Assembly (NCBI RefSeq): GCF_902859895.1
Contig: NZ_CADIKM010000002.1
Location: 124,001-188,000, forward strand
From: Pararobbsia alpina
GTDB lineage: Bacteria > Pseudomonadota > Gammaproteobacteria > Burkholderiales > Burkholderiaceae
Length of the DNA: 64,000 nt
Direction of reading: 5' to 3'
This document shows positions 43,595 through 53,476 of this stretch, piece by piece. Positions within the stretch are counted from its first letter, which is position 1; each line of letters starts with the position of its first letter. The translations under genes and the position numbers were made by a program. Under the pieces are notes generated by a model. That model had not been told where the DNA came from. It did not search any database and worked only from the letters and a program-made list of their open reading frames with translations.

Positions 43595-45655
43595 ATGGCA
43601 AGATTCAACCACAGCCGTTTTCAGGCTCCCACTCAATCTCACAAACTCCAAGGCAAATGGCGCCGCCAGAAAACACTCGCGCACTTTGCAACCGCCGCTG
43701 TTCTCATCTACGCGGCGGACACCTCGGCGGAAACCCTTCGCCTGGGAGACGACACCTCTGCAAGTAAGGACACCGTCACGATCGGCGATAAATCGAGCAC
43801 GAAAGGAGGCAACTCGGTCGCGCTGGGGATAGGCGCCAAGTCTGGCACTGACAAGACGATCGAGACGACCGCCATCGGTTCATTTTCAAGCGCCTTCGGG
43901 GAAGGATCGACGGCGCTCGGCGGACAATCGAATGCCAACGGTGACTTCACGGCTGCGGTCGGTGGTCACGCCAAGGCATTCGGAACCGGTTCGATTGCAG
44001 CCGGATACAGAGCCACCGCCGGTACCGATGAGAACGCCAACGCGACGGCAGTCGGCTCGCGTGCGGAAGCCACCGGTGCACGATCGACGGCTCTCGGTAC
44101 AAGTGCCCAAGCTCGGGAAAGCAGTTCGGTGGCCATCGGCGACACTGCAGATGCGACTCGACAGGACTCGTTGGCGATCGGCACACGGGCCAAGGCGAGC
44201 GGCAGCAGCACCGTGGCGCTCGGCAAGTCCGCCTTGGCGGACGGAGACCAGGCCATCGCCGTAGGGGTGAATGCCAAGGCTGGCGACAGCGGCGTGAGCG
44301 ATACGATCGCCGTTGGCGCAAGTGCGCAAGCCACGGGCAATCGGGCAACGGCCATCGGCTCGCAGGCGAAGGCAACAGGCTCAGGGTCATGGGCGGCCGG
44401 CTATCTTTCCATCGCTTCCGGTCAAAGCAGCGCGGCGATTGGCGCATCCTCCGAAGCAAGCGGCAAGCAATCGATTGCGATCGGGACGTCCTCGAAGGCC
44501 ACGGCTGAAAACTCCGTGGCGCTGGGGTCCGGTTCCAAGGCGACGCGGGCGAACACAGTCGATATCGGCACGCGGACCCTCACCAGCATCCACGCAGGCA
44601 CCGAGGATGGCGACGCGATCAACGTCAAGCAACTCGAAGGCGTGACGGCCGCTCTCGGCGGCAGTTCCACCGTCGACGCCAACGGCGCGATCGTCGCACC
44701 GTCCTACCTGGTCGGTGGCGTCACCCATTCGACGGTTGGCGGCGCATTGACGAACCTCGATACACGCGTCAGCGACAATACGAGTGACATTGAAAAGATC
44801 AACGAATCGCTCACGAGCAGCTCGGGTAGCGTGCTCGGGGTCTCCTACGACAGCGCCGAAAAAGACGTCGTGACATTCGGCGGCGCATCGGGCACGCGGC
44901 TCACGAACATCGCCGCCGGTCAACTCGCGCCAGGGAGCACCGATGCGATCAATGGCGCCCAGATCTTTGACCTGACTAGCCGCTTCAACGCGAAGATCGA
45001 CGGCCTCGATGTACGCGTGACAAGCCTGGAATCGAACGAAGGCACGGGCGGCGGAACAAATACGGGCGGTCGCGGTGACGGTGGCGGTGGCGGTGGCGGA
45101 AGCGAAAGCGGAAGCGGAAGCGAAAGCGAAAGCGAAAGCGGCGGTAGCAGCGGCATCGGCCACACCAGCCACAGCAGTGTCGTCGACGGCCCGAACGGCG
45201 CAACCTCGATCGGCGTCGGTTCCGAACTGCCGACCGACCACGCACTGTCTGTCGGCGCGACCGGGTCCGAGCGGCGCATCGTCCACGTCGGTGCCGGCCA
45301 GGTCGGCACCGACGCGGTCAATCTCGATCAGTTGAACGCCGCGCGCAATTCCGCGGTCGGCGAGTCGCAGAGCTACACCGACCTGCGCTTCGGCCAGACC
45401 CGGTCGCGTATCGACGAAGTCGGCCGAACCGCCTACTCAGGCGTCGCGATGGCGATGGCGATGCCGAACATCGCACCCACCAAGGCGGGCAGCACGGTCG
45501 TGGCGGCCGGCAGTGCGGGCTTCCAGGGCTATGCGGCGCTCGGGCTCGGCGTGACTTACCGTTCGCCGAACGGCCAGATGCTGCTCAACGGTGCGTTCGC
45601 CTATTCGGACTCGGGCGGCGCGGCCGCACGCGTTCAAGTCGGCTACGAGTTCTGA
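43595..45655 (+). CDS. Trimeric autotransporter adhesin (YadA-like)
   Basis: A 686-residue surface adhesin. An extended N-terminus leads to a signal peptide cleaved near residue 46 (YAADTSAET). Residues about 50-330 are YadA-head repeats of the form TALG-SA-A-G-SSVAIG and similar (14-residue period). Next come a neck-like segment (DAINVKQLEGVTAAL), a stalk, a Gly-Ser-Glu low-complexity linker (about 484-520), and a second neck (DAVNLDQLNAARNSA). The C-terminal anchor ends VQVGYEF with aromatic Phe. It should form a homotrimeric outer-membrane fibre. AAGG-type site about nine bases before ATG 43595. Confidence 0.9.
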   Translation: MARFNHSRFQAPTQSHKLQGKWRRQKTLAHFATAAVLIYAADTSAETLRLGDDTSASKDTVTIGDKSSTKGGNSVALGIGAKSGTDKTIETTAIGSFSSAFGEGSTALGGQSNANGDFTAAVGGHAKAFGTGSIAAGYRATAGTDENANATAVGSRAEATGARSTALGTSAQARESSSVAIGDTADATRQDSLAIGTRAKASGSSTVALGKSALADGDQAIAVGVNAKAGDSGVSDTIAVGASAQATGNRATAIGSQAKATGSGSWAAGYLSIASGQSSAAIGASSEASGKQSIAIGTSSKATAENSVALGSGSKATRANTVDIGTRTLTSIHAGTEDGDAINVKQLEGVTAALGGSSTVDANGAIVAPSYLVGGVTHSTVGGALTNLDTRVSDNTSDIEKINESLTSSSGSVLGVSYDSAEKDVVTFGGASGTRLTNIAAGQLAPGSTDAINGAQIFDLTSRFNAKIDGLDVRVTSLESNEGTGGGTNTGGRGDGGGGGGGSESGSGSESESESGGSSGIGHTSHSSVVDGPNGATSIGVGSELPTDHALSVGATGSERRIVHVGAGQVGTDAVNLDQLNAARNSAVGESQSYTDLRFGQTRSRIDEVGRTAYSGVAMAMAMPNIAPTKAGSTVVAAGSAGFQGYAALGLGVTYRSPNGQMLLNGAFAYSDSGGAAARVQVGYEF

Positions 45656-45663
45656 ACCCGCCA

Positions 45664-45695
45664 TAAAAAAACGGTGAGCGTAAAGCGCTCACCGT
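45664..45695 (-). terminator. Intrinsic terminator between the adhesin and aldo-keto reductase genes
   Basis: ACGGTGAGCG (45671-45680) and CGCTCACCGT (45686-45695) pair around TAAAG. On the minus strand the stem is followed by a run of seven T, so it ends the aldo-keto reductase transcript; it may also act on the plus strand. A second inverted repeat, ATCCTCCT (45708-45715) and AGGAGGAT (45734-45741), follows. Confidence 0.85.
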
Positions 45696-45782
45696 CAGTC
45701 AATTAACATCCTCCTCGCCCTAGAAGGCACTGAAGGAGGATTGCCGCGCACTTGTTCAACTACGCGGCCGGCACTTCAATCC

Positions 45783-46835
45783 CTAGCGACCCAGCCTCTG
45801 ATCAGTCGACGGCTTGACCCACAGGTTCACGCCGCCATCGCGTGCATACTGGTCGATCTCATCGAGTTCCTGCTGGCTGAACGACAGGTTCTTCAACGCT
45901 TCGACGTTCTCGACCAGTTGCTCGGGCCGGCTCGCCCCGATCAACGCCGAGGTCACGCGTGCGTCGCGCAGCGTCCACGCGAGGGCCATCTGCGCAAGAC
46001 TCTGGCCACGACGCTGTGCGATCGCATTGAGCTTGCGCACATGATCGAGATTCTGCTCGCTCAGATGATCCTTCGACAACGACGCGCCACCAGGCTTGTT
46101 GACCCGCGCATCGGCCGGAATGCCGTTCAGGTACTTGTTGGTCAGCACGCCTTGCGCGAGCGGGGTAAACGCAATGCAACCGGTGCCCGTCTCACCAAGC
46201 GCATCGAGCAGCTCTTCCTCGATCCAGCGGTTCAGCATGTTGTAGGACGGTTGATGAATCAGCAACGGCACCTTGAGATCGTTGAGCAGCGCAACCATTT
46301 CGCGCGTCTTCGTGGCTGAGTACGACGAGATCCCGACGTAGAGCGCCTTGCCTTGCTGAACCGCGGTCGCGAGCGCGCCGGCCGTTTCCTCGAGCGGGGT
46401 ATCCGGATCAAAACGATGCGAATAAAAGATGTCGACGTAGTCGAGACCCATGCGCTGCAGACTCTGGTCGAGGCTGGCGAGCACATACTTGCGCGATCCG
46501 CCGCCCTGGCCATACGGACCCGGCCACATATCGTAGCCGGCCTTCGACGAGATCAGCAACTCATCGCGATACGGACGGAAATCGTCCTTGAACAGACGGC
46601 CGAAGTTCGTCTCGGCGCTGCCGTACGGAGGACCGTAGTTGTTCGCGAGATCGAAATGGTTGATGCCGAGGTCGAACGCGGTACGCAGCAGCGCACGCTG
46701 CTGTTCGATCGGCGTCGTATCGCCGAAGTTGTGCCACAAGCCCAGTGAGAGCGCGGGCAGTTGCAGGCCGCTCTTGCCGCTGCGGCGATAGGGAACACGG
46801 CCGGAATACCGGTCCGCGGATGCAAGGTACGTCAT
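45783..46835 (-). CDS. Aldo-keto reductase (MgrA/YghZ-like)
   Basis: A 350-residue AKR with TIM-barrel motifs: FDLANNYGPPYGSAE (catalytic Tyr), ISSKAGYDMWPGPYG (Lys) and DIFYSHRFDPDTPLEE (His). NADPH-binding ending SALIGASRPEQLVENVEAL. The GPYGQGGGSRKY and SGLQLPALSLGLWHNFG segments are those of E. coli YghZ (L-glyceraldehyde 3-phosphate reductase). ATG 46835 was chosen; the frame runs upstream to 47072 without family features. Single gene with a terminator. Confidence 0.9.
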   Translation of the reverse strand: MTYLASADRYSGRVPYRRSGKSGLQLPALSLGLWHNFGDTTPIEQQRALLRTAFDLGINHFDLANNYGPPYGSAETNFGRLFKDDFRPYRDELLISSKAGYDMWPGPYGQGGGSRKYVLASLDQSLQRMGLDYVDIFYSHRFDPDTPLEETAGALATAVQQGKALYVGISSYSATKTREMVALLNDLKVPLLIHQPSYNMLNRWIEEELLDALGETGTGCIAFTPLAQGVLTNKYLNGIPADARVNKPGGASLSKDHLSEQNLDHVRKLNAIAQRRGQSLAQMALAWTLRDARVTSALIGASRPEQLVENVEALKNLSFSQQELDEIDQYARDGGVNLWVKPSTDQRLGR

Positions 46836-47133
46836 TGTTTGTCCTCGAATGGATGGGTTGCACCCAGTGTCGTGCCGACCGGCACGAGCCGAAGCGCGTG
46901 CCGGGGTACGCCGGGGTGCCCACAACGCGGCGAATCTTGAAATACGCGGAGACCGACTATAGCAAAGCCTTCGGGGTGATGCCGGTGGCAAGTTCCACAA
47001 ACCGCATTGCAATTTTTTGTGACCGTCATTGCCCGCTCTCGTGCAATCCGCGACGATAGCGGCATACTTCACCTATCCGGGATCGGGCCGTACCGCGGCC
47101 CGCCGGGTGGGTCACCCTTCCGGAGTGCATTTG

Positions 47134-47337
47134 ATGACGCGAGCCGTTTCCCTCGCCCTGGTAATCGGGGGCGTGCTGTTATTGTATTTCGGCGGGCAGT
47201 CGCTCCACTCGTTCGGCAACGAGGTATCGAATCTGTTCACCGGTTCGCCGACCGACAAGACCATCTGGCTGCTCGTCGGCGGCGCGGTCGCCACGGTGGC
47301 CGGCCTGATCGGCCTTGCGGCATCGGGCCGTCAGTGA
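47134..47337 (+). CDS. DUF3185-family small membrane protein
   Basis: A 67-residue protein. It has two membrane segments (about 5-24 and 42-63, VGGAVATVAGLIGLAA), and a periplasmic or cytosolic middle NEVSNLFTGSPTDKT typical of the DUF3185 family in proteobacteria. CCGGAG precedes ATG 47134 by about ten bases. Function is unknown. It is divergent from the aldo-keto reductase gene across a 298-base spacer in which I see no further gene. Confidence 0.75.
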   Translation: MTRAVSLALVIGGVLLLYFGGQSLHSFGNEVSNLFTGSPTDKTIWLLVGGAVATVAGLIGLAASGRQ

Positions 47338-47355
47338 CGTTGCGGCGTTCCCCGT

Positions 47356-48123
47356 TCAGCGAAGTTCGATCTCGGGCTTCGAGGTCGATCGCGTGCCTGC
47401 CTTCGGCGCATTGCTGCGGCCATGGTAGGTGTAGACCAATGAGAATTTCACCGCGTCGCTGAGATTTTTCCCAGCCGAGTGCAAGGTATTGCAGTGGAAG
47501 AACACCGCGTCGCCGGGCGCGAGCCGCGGCGATTCGGCCATGCGGATGATCTCCGAATTGTCAGCGCGATCGGCGCGGAAGAACTTCGCTTCATCGAAGC
47601 GATCGGCATCGAAGGCCATCCGGTGCGAACCCGGCACGAACCACAACGCGCCGTTATCGACCTCTTCTTCGCCAAGCGCGAACCACACCGAGACGAGATT
47701 CTCCTGCTCGAACGACCAGTAGCGGATATCGCGATGCCATCCAGTCAGGCTGCCATATAGCGGGTGCTTGGTCATCAGGCAGTTGTGATGCGCGCGCGAC
47801 ATCAGCGCCGGTTCGCCAAAGTAGGTTTCCATCCAGTCGCGCACGAGCGGCGAGGTGCCCCACTGCGCGAACACCGGATCGCGCGCATGGGCGTCGAGCA
47901 GGCGGCGCACCGTCTCGCCGCCGGCCGCGGCCCGCGAAGACGGTGCTCCCGGGTACTGGAGATCGGCTTCGAACTCCAGCGGCTCGGCGCGTGCGGCCAA
48001 CTGCGCGCGTGCAACCTCGTTGAGTTTCGCGAGTGCATCAGCCGCCATGAACTGCGACACCACGACATATCCTTTTTCGCGCAGATGTGCGATCTGCTCG
48101 TTCACCGTCAACTGCCCTGCCAT
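47356..48123 (-). CDS. Phytanoyl-CoA dioxygenase (PhyH)-family protein
   Basis: A 255-residue Fe(II)/2-oxoglutarate oxygenase. The ligands are in GWHRDIRYW (HxD) and FFHCNTLHSAGKN (distal His), with the Arg of FSLVYTYHGRSNAP as a probable 2-oxoglutarate clamp. Other family parts: RAHHNCLMTKHPLYG, LVSVWFALGEEEVDNGALWF. Bacterial PhyH proteins hydroxylate varied small metabolites, so the substrate is open. It lies behind the BTAD-regulator gene on the same strand with 121 bases between, so co-regulation is possible. Confidence 0.88.
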   Translation of the reverse strand: MAGQLTVNEQIAHLREKGYVVVSQFMAADALAKLNEVARAQLAARAEPLEFEADLQYPGAPSSRAAAGGETVRRLLDAHARDPVFAQWGTSPLVRDWMETYFGEPALMSRAHHNCLMTKHPLYGSLTGWHRDIRYWSFEQENLVSVWFALGEEEVDNGALWFVPGSHRMAFDADRFDEAKFFRADRADNSEIIRMAESPRLAPGDAVFFHCNTLHSAGKNLSDAVKFSLVYTYHGRSNAPKAGTRSTSKPEIELR

Positions 48124-48244
48124 GACCTTTCAACCCCTTCTGTCCTGATGCCATGAAGGTATCACGTTCATCGTCCGCACAGAGGACCTGGCCTGTCCTC
48201 GCGAAAGAATCGAAGCGTGCACGAGCTTGCGCGCACGGCATCGC

Positions 48245-49783
48245 TCACGATGCAGGGCCTTGCAGCAGCGAGAGCAACAGGGTCTCGACAGTCCCCATCT
48301 GGACAGCGAGTGCGCGTGCCGCGGTCCGGGCGTCGTCGATGGCTTCGAGGTCGCCGAGCGCAGCCATCGCCCATCCTGAAAGCGCCGTCGCCGCGAGCTT
48401 CCAGGCAGGCATCGCGTTGTGCTCGGCAATGTCGAGTATCTCGGCGGTGTAATCGAGGGTCTGTTCGGAGGCGGCGCGCAACTGGCAGAGCACGCCCGCG
48501 CCGAGCAGCGCCTGCGCGAGCGTATGCGGATCGCCGACCCGGCGCGCGCGTTCGACGGCGAGTTCACCGGCCTCGAGCGCGGCCGTCTGATGGCCCGCCC
48601 GCCAGTGCGTGATCGACAACAGCGACCAGGCCATGGACCGCACATCGGCACCGAAGCTCAAGTCGACGATCTCGTCGGGCTGGGTCCGCAACGCGCCTTC
48701 GAAGGCACGCGTCGCGTGGCACAGGCGATCCTGGAGGAGATGCGCGACGCCCATCGCAAACCGCGCATAGGCACGCGGCACGGAAGCGTCCGTGTGCGCA
48801 CGAGACTTGCGCACGGGCTGGGGCCTCCTGCCCGCTGGGCGCGTCGTATCGCCGGAGGACAGGGAAGACGGACGGGGCGCGACGGCCGAACGGCCGACCG
48901 GACTGGACACCTTCGAAGTCGCCGGAAGTCCCGAAGCGCTTTCCGTACGAGGTGTGGCCAAACCGGCTGCGTCAGCCGATCGGGCCGACTCGTTCGACAG
49001 GTCGAACAGCGCCAGCGTGGCCGGCTGCGGCTCGGCATCGAGTTCGCGCGCGAGGGCACGTCGGCACCGGTCGAGTTCATGAAGCGCCTCCTCGCGGCGG
49101 CCTGCCTGCATTAACAAGTCGATCAGCAACTGCCAGCCGGCCTCGTGATGCGGAGCGATATCGACCAGGCGCCGCGCATGCCCCAATGCATCGCCCAGTC
49201 TGCCGTGCTGCGCGCGCCCCCGTGCGAGCCGGCTCAGGGCGAGCACGAGACGCCGGACATAAGCTTCCCGCTGGCCATCGAGCCAGGCATCGAAGTCGGG
49301 CGCATCGTCAATCCGCAAACCTTGCAACAAGGGGCCGCGATAGAGATCAACCGCGCGCGCACACCGGTCGAGTGCATCGCGCCAGCCGCGCGCGACGCTC
49401 TCGGCTTCGACACCGACAGCAGGCGGAGGCGGCGGCGCGGGGAGCACCGGATCGGTATCGGCTTCGAATGCGAGCGCATCGACCCAGACCATCGACGAGG
49501 GCGCGAGCCGCACGACATGGCGATCGCCTTCGATGCAGCGATCGCCGAGCGCTTCGCGCAGTTCGAACAACATGCGCTTGAGTTTGTCGCGGCCCTGTGG
49601 AGTGTGCTCCTGAGGCCACAGCAAATCGGCCAGGCTGTCGCGCGTATGAAAGCCCGGTTCGAGTGCGAGATAGGCGAGCAGTGCACGCGCACGGTTGTAC
49701 TTGAGTGCAGGCGCCGCTCCGGCCCGCTCGATACGAGGGGGTCCGAGCAGGAACAGCGACACGGTTGGCGCTGAGTGAGGCAT
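48245..49783 (-). CDS. BTAD-domain (SARP-like) transcriptional regulator
   Basis: A 512-residue protein. The N-terminal winged-helix DNA-binding domain begins at FLLGPPRIERAGAAPALKYN and includes RALLAYLALEPGFHTRDSLA and GRDKLKRMLFELREALG. The bacterial transcriptional activation domain (about 120-270) has GPLLQGLRIDDAPDFDAWLD, RGRAQHGRLGDALGHARRLV and HHEAGWQLLIDLLMQAGRRE. A proline/serine spacer and a TPR-like helical C-terminus (ATRAFEGALRTQ and following) complete it. ATG 49783 fits the first domain; the frame runs to 49867. Probably regulates the PhyH gene downstream or itself; effector unknown. Confidence 0.85.
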   Translation of the reverse strand: MPHSAPTVSLFLLGPPRIERAGAAPALKYNRARALLAYLALEPGFHTRDSLADLLWPQEHTPQGRDKLKRMLFELREALGDRCIEGDRHVVRLAPSSMVWVDALAFEADTDPVLPAPPPPPAVGVEAESVARGWRDALDRCARAVDLYRGPLLQGLRIDDAPDFDAWLDGQREAYVRRLVLALSRLARGRAQHGRLGDALGHARRLVDIAPHHEAGWQLLIDLLMQAGRREEALHELDRCRRALARELDAEPQPATLALFDLSNESARSADAAGLATPRTESASGLPATSKVSSPVGRSAVAPRPSSLSSGDTTRPAGRRPQPVRKSRAHTDASVPRAYARFAMGVAHLLQDRLCHATRAFEGALRTQPDEIVDLSFGADVRSMAWSLLSITHWRAGHQTAALEAGELAVERARRVGDPHTLAQALLGAGVLCQLRAASEQTLDYTAEILDIAEHNAMPAWKLAATALSGWAMAALGDLEAIDDARTAARALAVQMGTVETLLLSLLQGPAS

Positions 49784-50095
49784 GGATCGACACCGCGCGA
49801 TCAGAGGGATGCGTAACGGGAACGGGAACTGCAAGAGTGGGCCACGGCGGAGTGCAGGCACCGTCAATCATTCTATGCAGCAATTATGATCGCGCGTAGA
49901 AATTTATCTGTCTCTAAAAAGCAGCAGAAGGTCCTTCGGGCACGCTGAACGCAATGGATCGTTCACGCAAATCGATTGCGCGGGGCGACATCCGCTCGAC
50001 ACAGCGCGGACATTGTGAAAAATTACACGAACGAGCGCGTGACTGCCGCTGTTACTTTTAGTTCTTTGGCTCTAAAGACGACTTGCGCGACAAGC
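49784..50095. other. Gene-free spacer
   Basis: A 312-base spacer between the BTAD-regulator start and the helicase stop. It must contain the BTAD-regulator promoter (near the AT-rich 49880-49925), but I found no clear -35/-10 pair, terminator or small gene. Confidence 0.4.
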
Positions 50096-52222
50096 CTAAG
50101 CGCCACCAAGCAACGCCTTGAGGCTCGCAAGTCTGTCTTTCGGGGTCATCGGTGCTTCGTCGGCCCCCGGCGGCGGCGCCTCGTCGAGCAGCATCTCCTT
50201 GATGAAGCGCGATGGCTCGCAGACGATGGTCTCCCTCGCACGCTTGCGCTTCTTGCAGTAAGTCAGATGCAGACTGCGTTGGGCTCGCGTGATCGCGACA
50301 TACATGAGCCGTCGCTCTTCCTCGATGCGAGCATCGTCAACCGGTGCGTCATCATCGCTGCTCCCCCGGTGCGGCATGATGCCTTCCTCGCAGCCGACCA
50401 GGAAGACATGCGGATACTCGAGCCCCTTCGAAGCGTGCACCGTCGACAGCTTGACCGCATCGGGGTCTTCGTCGCGGCCTTCGAGCATCGACATCAACGC
50501 AACCGTCTGGATCAGGCCGAGCAGGTTTTTGCCCGTGTCGCCGAAGCCATCGGCGTTGTCATAGCCCGTGGCCTCTTCAGCCTCGACGGCACCCGTCTGA
50601 GCACCACCGCCCGCATCGATACCCGCGGCCTCGGGCTTCGTGCCCTTCTTCTTGAGCCACTGGAGGAACTCGAGCACATTGGTCCACTTGCCCTGCGCCT
50701 GCCGTTCGTCGAATGCGTCGTAGAGGTAGGCCTCATAGTGGATGCCGTCCATCATGTCGTCGAGCACGCTCGACGCCGGGTCATGTTCGGCGCGCGCGGT
50801 CAGGCGCTGGATGAAATCGCAGAACGCGCGCATCGGTTCGATCTGGCGGTCCGTCAGGCGCGCCGCGAGGCCGCCCATATAGACCGCTTCGAACAATGAG
50901 ACCTTGGCCTGCCCTGCAAACGAACCCAAGGCCTCGAGCGTCACACTGCCAATACCCCGCTTCGGGGTCGTGATCGCCCGAATGAAAGCAGGATCGTCGT
51001 CGGGATTGGCGATCAGCCTCAGATACGCACAGAGGTCCTTGATCTCGGCCCGATCGAAGAACGAGGTGCCGCCCGAGAGAACATAGGGAATCCGTTCGCG
51101 CCGCAAGACCTGTTCGAAGATGCGCGCCTGAAAGTTGCCGCGATAGAGGATGGCATAGTCGCGAAACTGCGCGCGCCGCTCGAACTTGTGAGCGGAGAGC
51201 CGGAACACAACCGACTCGGCCTCGTGTTCCTCATCGTTGGCCGGCGTCACGCTGACCGAGTCGCCCATGCCGTGCTCGCTCCACAGCTTCTTCTCGAACA
51301 GCTTGGGGTTGTGCGCGATCACATTGTTCGCGGCGGTCAGGATGCGCAGCGTCGACCGGTAGTTCTGTTCGAGCTTGATCACGCGCAGGTTCGGAAAGTC
51401 CGTCTGCAACTGGCTCAGGTTTTCGAGCGTCGCACCACGCCAGCCGTAGATCGCTTGATCATCGTCGCCAACCGCGGTAAACGCCGCTCGCGGTCCGGCG
51501 AGCAGTTTGAGCAGTGAGTACTGACACGCATTAGTGTCCTGGTATTCGTCGATCAACAGATACCGGAGCCGGTTCTGCCAACGCTCGCGCACCGCCTCGT
51601 TCGCCGCGAAGAGTTCAGTCGGCAGCCGGATCAGGTCGTCGAAATCGACGGCCTGGTAGGCATGAAGCGTCGCGACATAGCTGCAATAGACGAGCGCGGC
51701 CATCTGCTCGTCTTCCGTCTGGGCGGCGGCGAGCGCCTGCTCGGGTACGACCAGGCCGTTCTTCCAGAGTGAGATCGCGTTCTGCACGCGGCGGATCAGT
51801 TGCTTGTCGGTCGTCGCGAGCTGCTCCTGGACCATCCCGAAGCAGTCATCCGAATCCATGATCGAAAACTGCGGCTTGAGGCCGACGTGTTCGGCTTCCT
51901 TGCGCAGGATCTGCACCCCGAGCGAGTGGAAGGTGCAGACCGTAATCTGTCCGACCGGCACCTTGCGGCCTTCCTTGCCCGGCGCCGACATCGTCTTGCC
52001 TTCGAGCAGCTTGCCGACGCGCTCGCGCATTTCCGCCGCGGCCTTGTTGGTGAATGTGACCGCCGCGATATGACGGGGCTCGAAACCCTTGTCGACGATC
52101 AGGTGCGCGATCTTCTGGGTGATCACGCGCGTCTTGCCGCTGCCCGCGCCGGCAAGCACGAGACAGGGGCCATCGAGATAACGCACACCCTCGTGCTGGG
52201 CAGGATTGAGACCGGCGGACAT
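50096..52222 (-). CDS. rep: UvrD/Rep-type ATP-dependent DNA helicase
   Basis: A 708-residue superfamily 1A helicase. Motif I AGAGSGKT (24-31), motif Ia VTFTNKAAAEMRERV, motif II IDEYQDTN, motif III AVGDDDQAIYGWRGA, motif IV EQNYRSTLRIL, motif V STVHASKGLEYPHVFLVG and motif VI LMYVAITRAQ are all present. A roughly 45-residue acidic, Ala/Gly-rich segment precedes motif V. It unwinds DNA in replication-fork restart or repair; Rep is the closer subgroup. ATG 52222 is first in frame. Divergent from the Gfo/Idh/MocA gene. Confidence 0.93.
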   Translation of the reverse strand: MSAGLNPAQHEGVRYLDGPCLVLAGAGSGKTRVITQKIAHLIVDKGFEPRHIAAVTFTNKAAAEMRERVGKLLEGKTMSAPGKEGRKVPVGQITVCTFHSLGVQILRKEAEHVGLKPQFSIMDSDDCFGMVQEQLATTDKQLIRRVQNAISLWKNGLVVPEQALAAAQTEDEQMAALVYCSYVATLHAYQAVDFDDLIRLPTELFAANEAVRERWQNRLRYLLIDEYQDTNACQYSLLKLLAGPRAAFTAVGDDDQAIYGWRGATLENLSQLQTDFPNLRVIKLEQNYRSTLRILTAANNVIAHNPKLFEKKLWSEHGMGDSVSVTPANDEEHEAESVVFRLSAHKFERRAQFRDYAILYRGNFQARIFEQVLRRERIPYVLSGGTSFFDRAEIKDLCAYLRLIANPDDDPAFIRAITTPKRGIGSVTLEALGSFAGQAKVSLFEAVYMGGLAARLTDRQIEPMRAFCDFIQRLTARAEHDPASSVLDDMMDGIHYEAYLYDAFDERQAQGKWTNVLEFLQWLKKKGTKPEAAGIDAGGGAQTGAVEAEEATGYDNADGFGDTGKNLLGLIQTVALMSMLEGRDEDPDAVKLSTVHASKGLEYPHVFLVGCEEGIMPHRGSSDDDAPVDDARIEEERRLMYVAITRAQRSLHLTYCKKRKRARETIVCEPSRFIKEMLLDEAPPPGADEAPMTPKDRLASLKALLGGA

Positions 52223-52432
52223 CGTTTAACAGGGATCGCGGCAAACGGGGCGTCGATGTTAACACGTGGCGCAAGCCAGCCGACCCGGTCCGTTCGGCCA
52301 GCATGCCGCCCCAAAAATCGCCGGCGAACCGATTTCACCCGCTAGTTCAACGAATTGACGACATGACGGATATGCCAGAATGGCAGCTAAGCTGCGAAGT
52401 TCCGCTAAAAAAATCACTCTTTTTTGATTCCC

Positions 52433-53476
52433 ATGCTGAGAGTCGGTCTCGTCGGATACGGATTTGCCGGCGCCACGTTCCATGCGCCGCTGATCGAAGG
52501 TAGCGGGCGCGCGAGTGTCGCGGTCATTGTCACCTCGCAAGCCGTGCGCGCGCGCACGGACTGGCCGGGCGCGCGGATCACGGACTCTTTCGAGCACTTG
52601 CTCGCCGACGGGCAGGTTCCGCTCGTCGTGATTGCGACACCCAACGACACCCATTTCGACTATGCGCGCCGCGCGCTCGAGGCCGGCAAGCACGTCGTCG
52701 TCGACAAGCCCGTGACGCTGAGCGCGGCCGAAGCGCAGCAGCTCGCGACGCTGGCGGCCGCACGCGGCCTGCTGTTCGCGCCGTTCCACAACCGCCGCTG
52801 GGACGGCGACTTCCTGACCGTCAAGGCGCTGCTCGCCAGTGGCACGCTCGGGCGCATCACCTACTATGAGTCGCATTTCGACCGCTTCCGCCCGCTCGTG
52901 CGTCCGCGCTGGCGCGAGGAAGCGGCACGCGGCGGCGGTTTGCTCTATGACCTCGGGCCGCATCTGATCGACCAGGCGCTCGTGCTGTTCGGCACGCCGC
53001 AGACGGTCTATGCGAACGTGGCGACACGACGCGACGGCGGCACCGCCGACGATGTCGCCCATCTGCTGCTCGGTTATGCGCATCACGACGTCGTGCTCCA
53101 TGCCAGCGTGCTGGCCGCCGCGCCGACCCCGCGCTACCTGATTCACGGTACGCGAGGCAGCTATACGAAGTTCGGCCTCGACGGCCAGGAAGATCAGCTG
53201 AGAGCTGGCCTGCGCCCGGGCGATGCGGGCTGGGGAAGCAATCCGCCGGGTCGACTGCGGACCGTCGACGGCGTGCTCGAATTCGAAGGTGAACTCACGA
53301 CGCTCAACGGCGAGTACGCGTCGTACTACGCAGCCGTCGCCGACAGCATCGAACAGGGCGTGCCGTTTCCGGTCACGCCCGCCGAGGCGGTCGACGTCAT
53401 GACCGTGATCGAACTCGCGCGCGCGAGCCATGAACAGGGGCGGCGCCTGCCGTTCGAACGGGCCGCCACATCATGA
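52433..53476 (+). CDS. Gfo/Idh/MocA-family oxidoreductase
   Basis: A 347-residue NAD(P)-dependent dehydrogenase. The Rossmann N-terminus MLRVGLVGYGFAGATFHAPL has GxGxxG, and VVIATPNDTHFDYARRALEA followed by KHVVVDKPVTLS gives the family EKP-like motif (DKP). The C-terminal half is the usual alpha/beta dimerisation domain. ATG 52433 opens the fold (an upstream TTG exists). Its stop overlaps the ATG of the glycerol-3-phosphate dehydrogenase gene, so the two may share a pathway, possibly polyol or glycerol-phosphate handling; substrate unknown. Confidence 0.88.
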   Translation: MLRVGLVGYGFAGATFHAPLIEGSGRASVAVIVTSQAVRARTDWPGARITDSFEHLLADGQVPLVVIATPNDTHFDYARRALEAGKHVVVDKPVTLSAAEAQQLATLAAARGLLFAPFHNRRWDGDFLTVKALLASGTLGRITYYESHFDRFRPLVRPRWREEAARGGGLLYDLGPHLIDQALVLFGTPQTVYANVATRRDGGTADDVAHLLLGYAHHDVVLHASVLAAAPTPRYLIHGTRGSYTKFGLDGQEDQLRAGLRPGDAGWGSNPPGRLRTVDGVLEFEGELTTLNGEYASYYAAVADSIEQGVPFPVTPAEAVDVMTVIELARASHEQGRRLPFERAATS

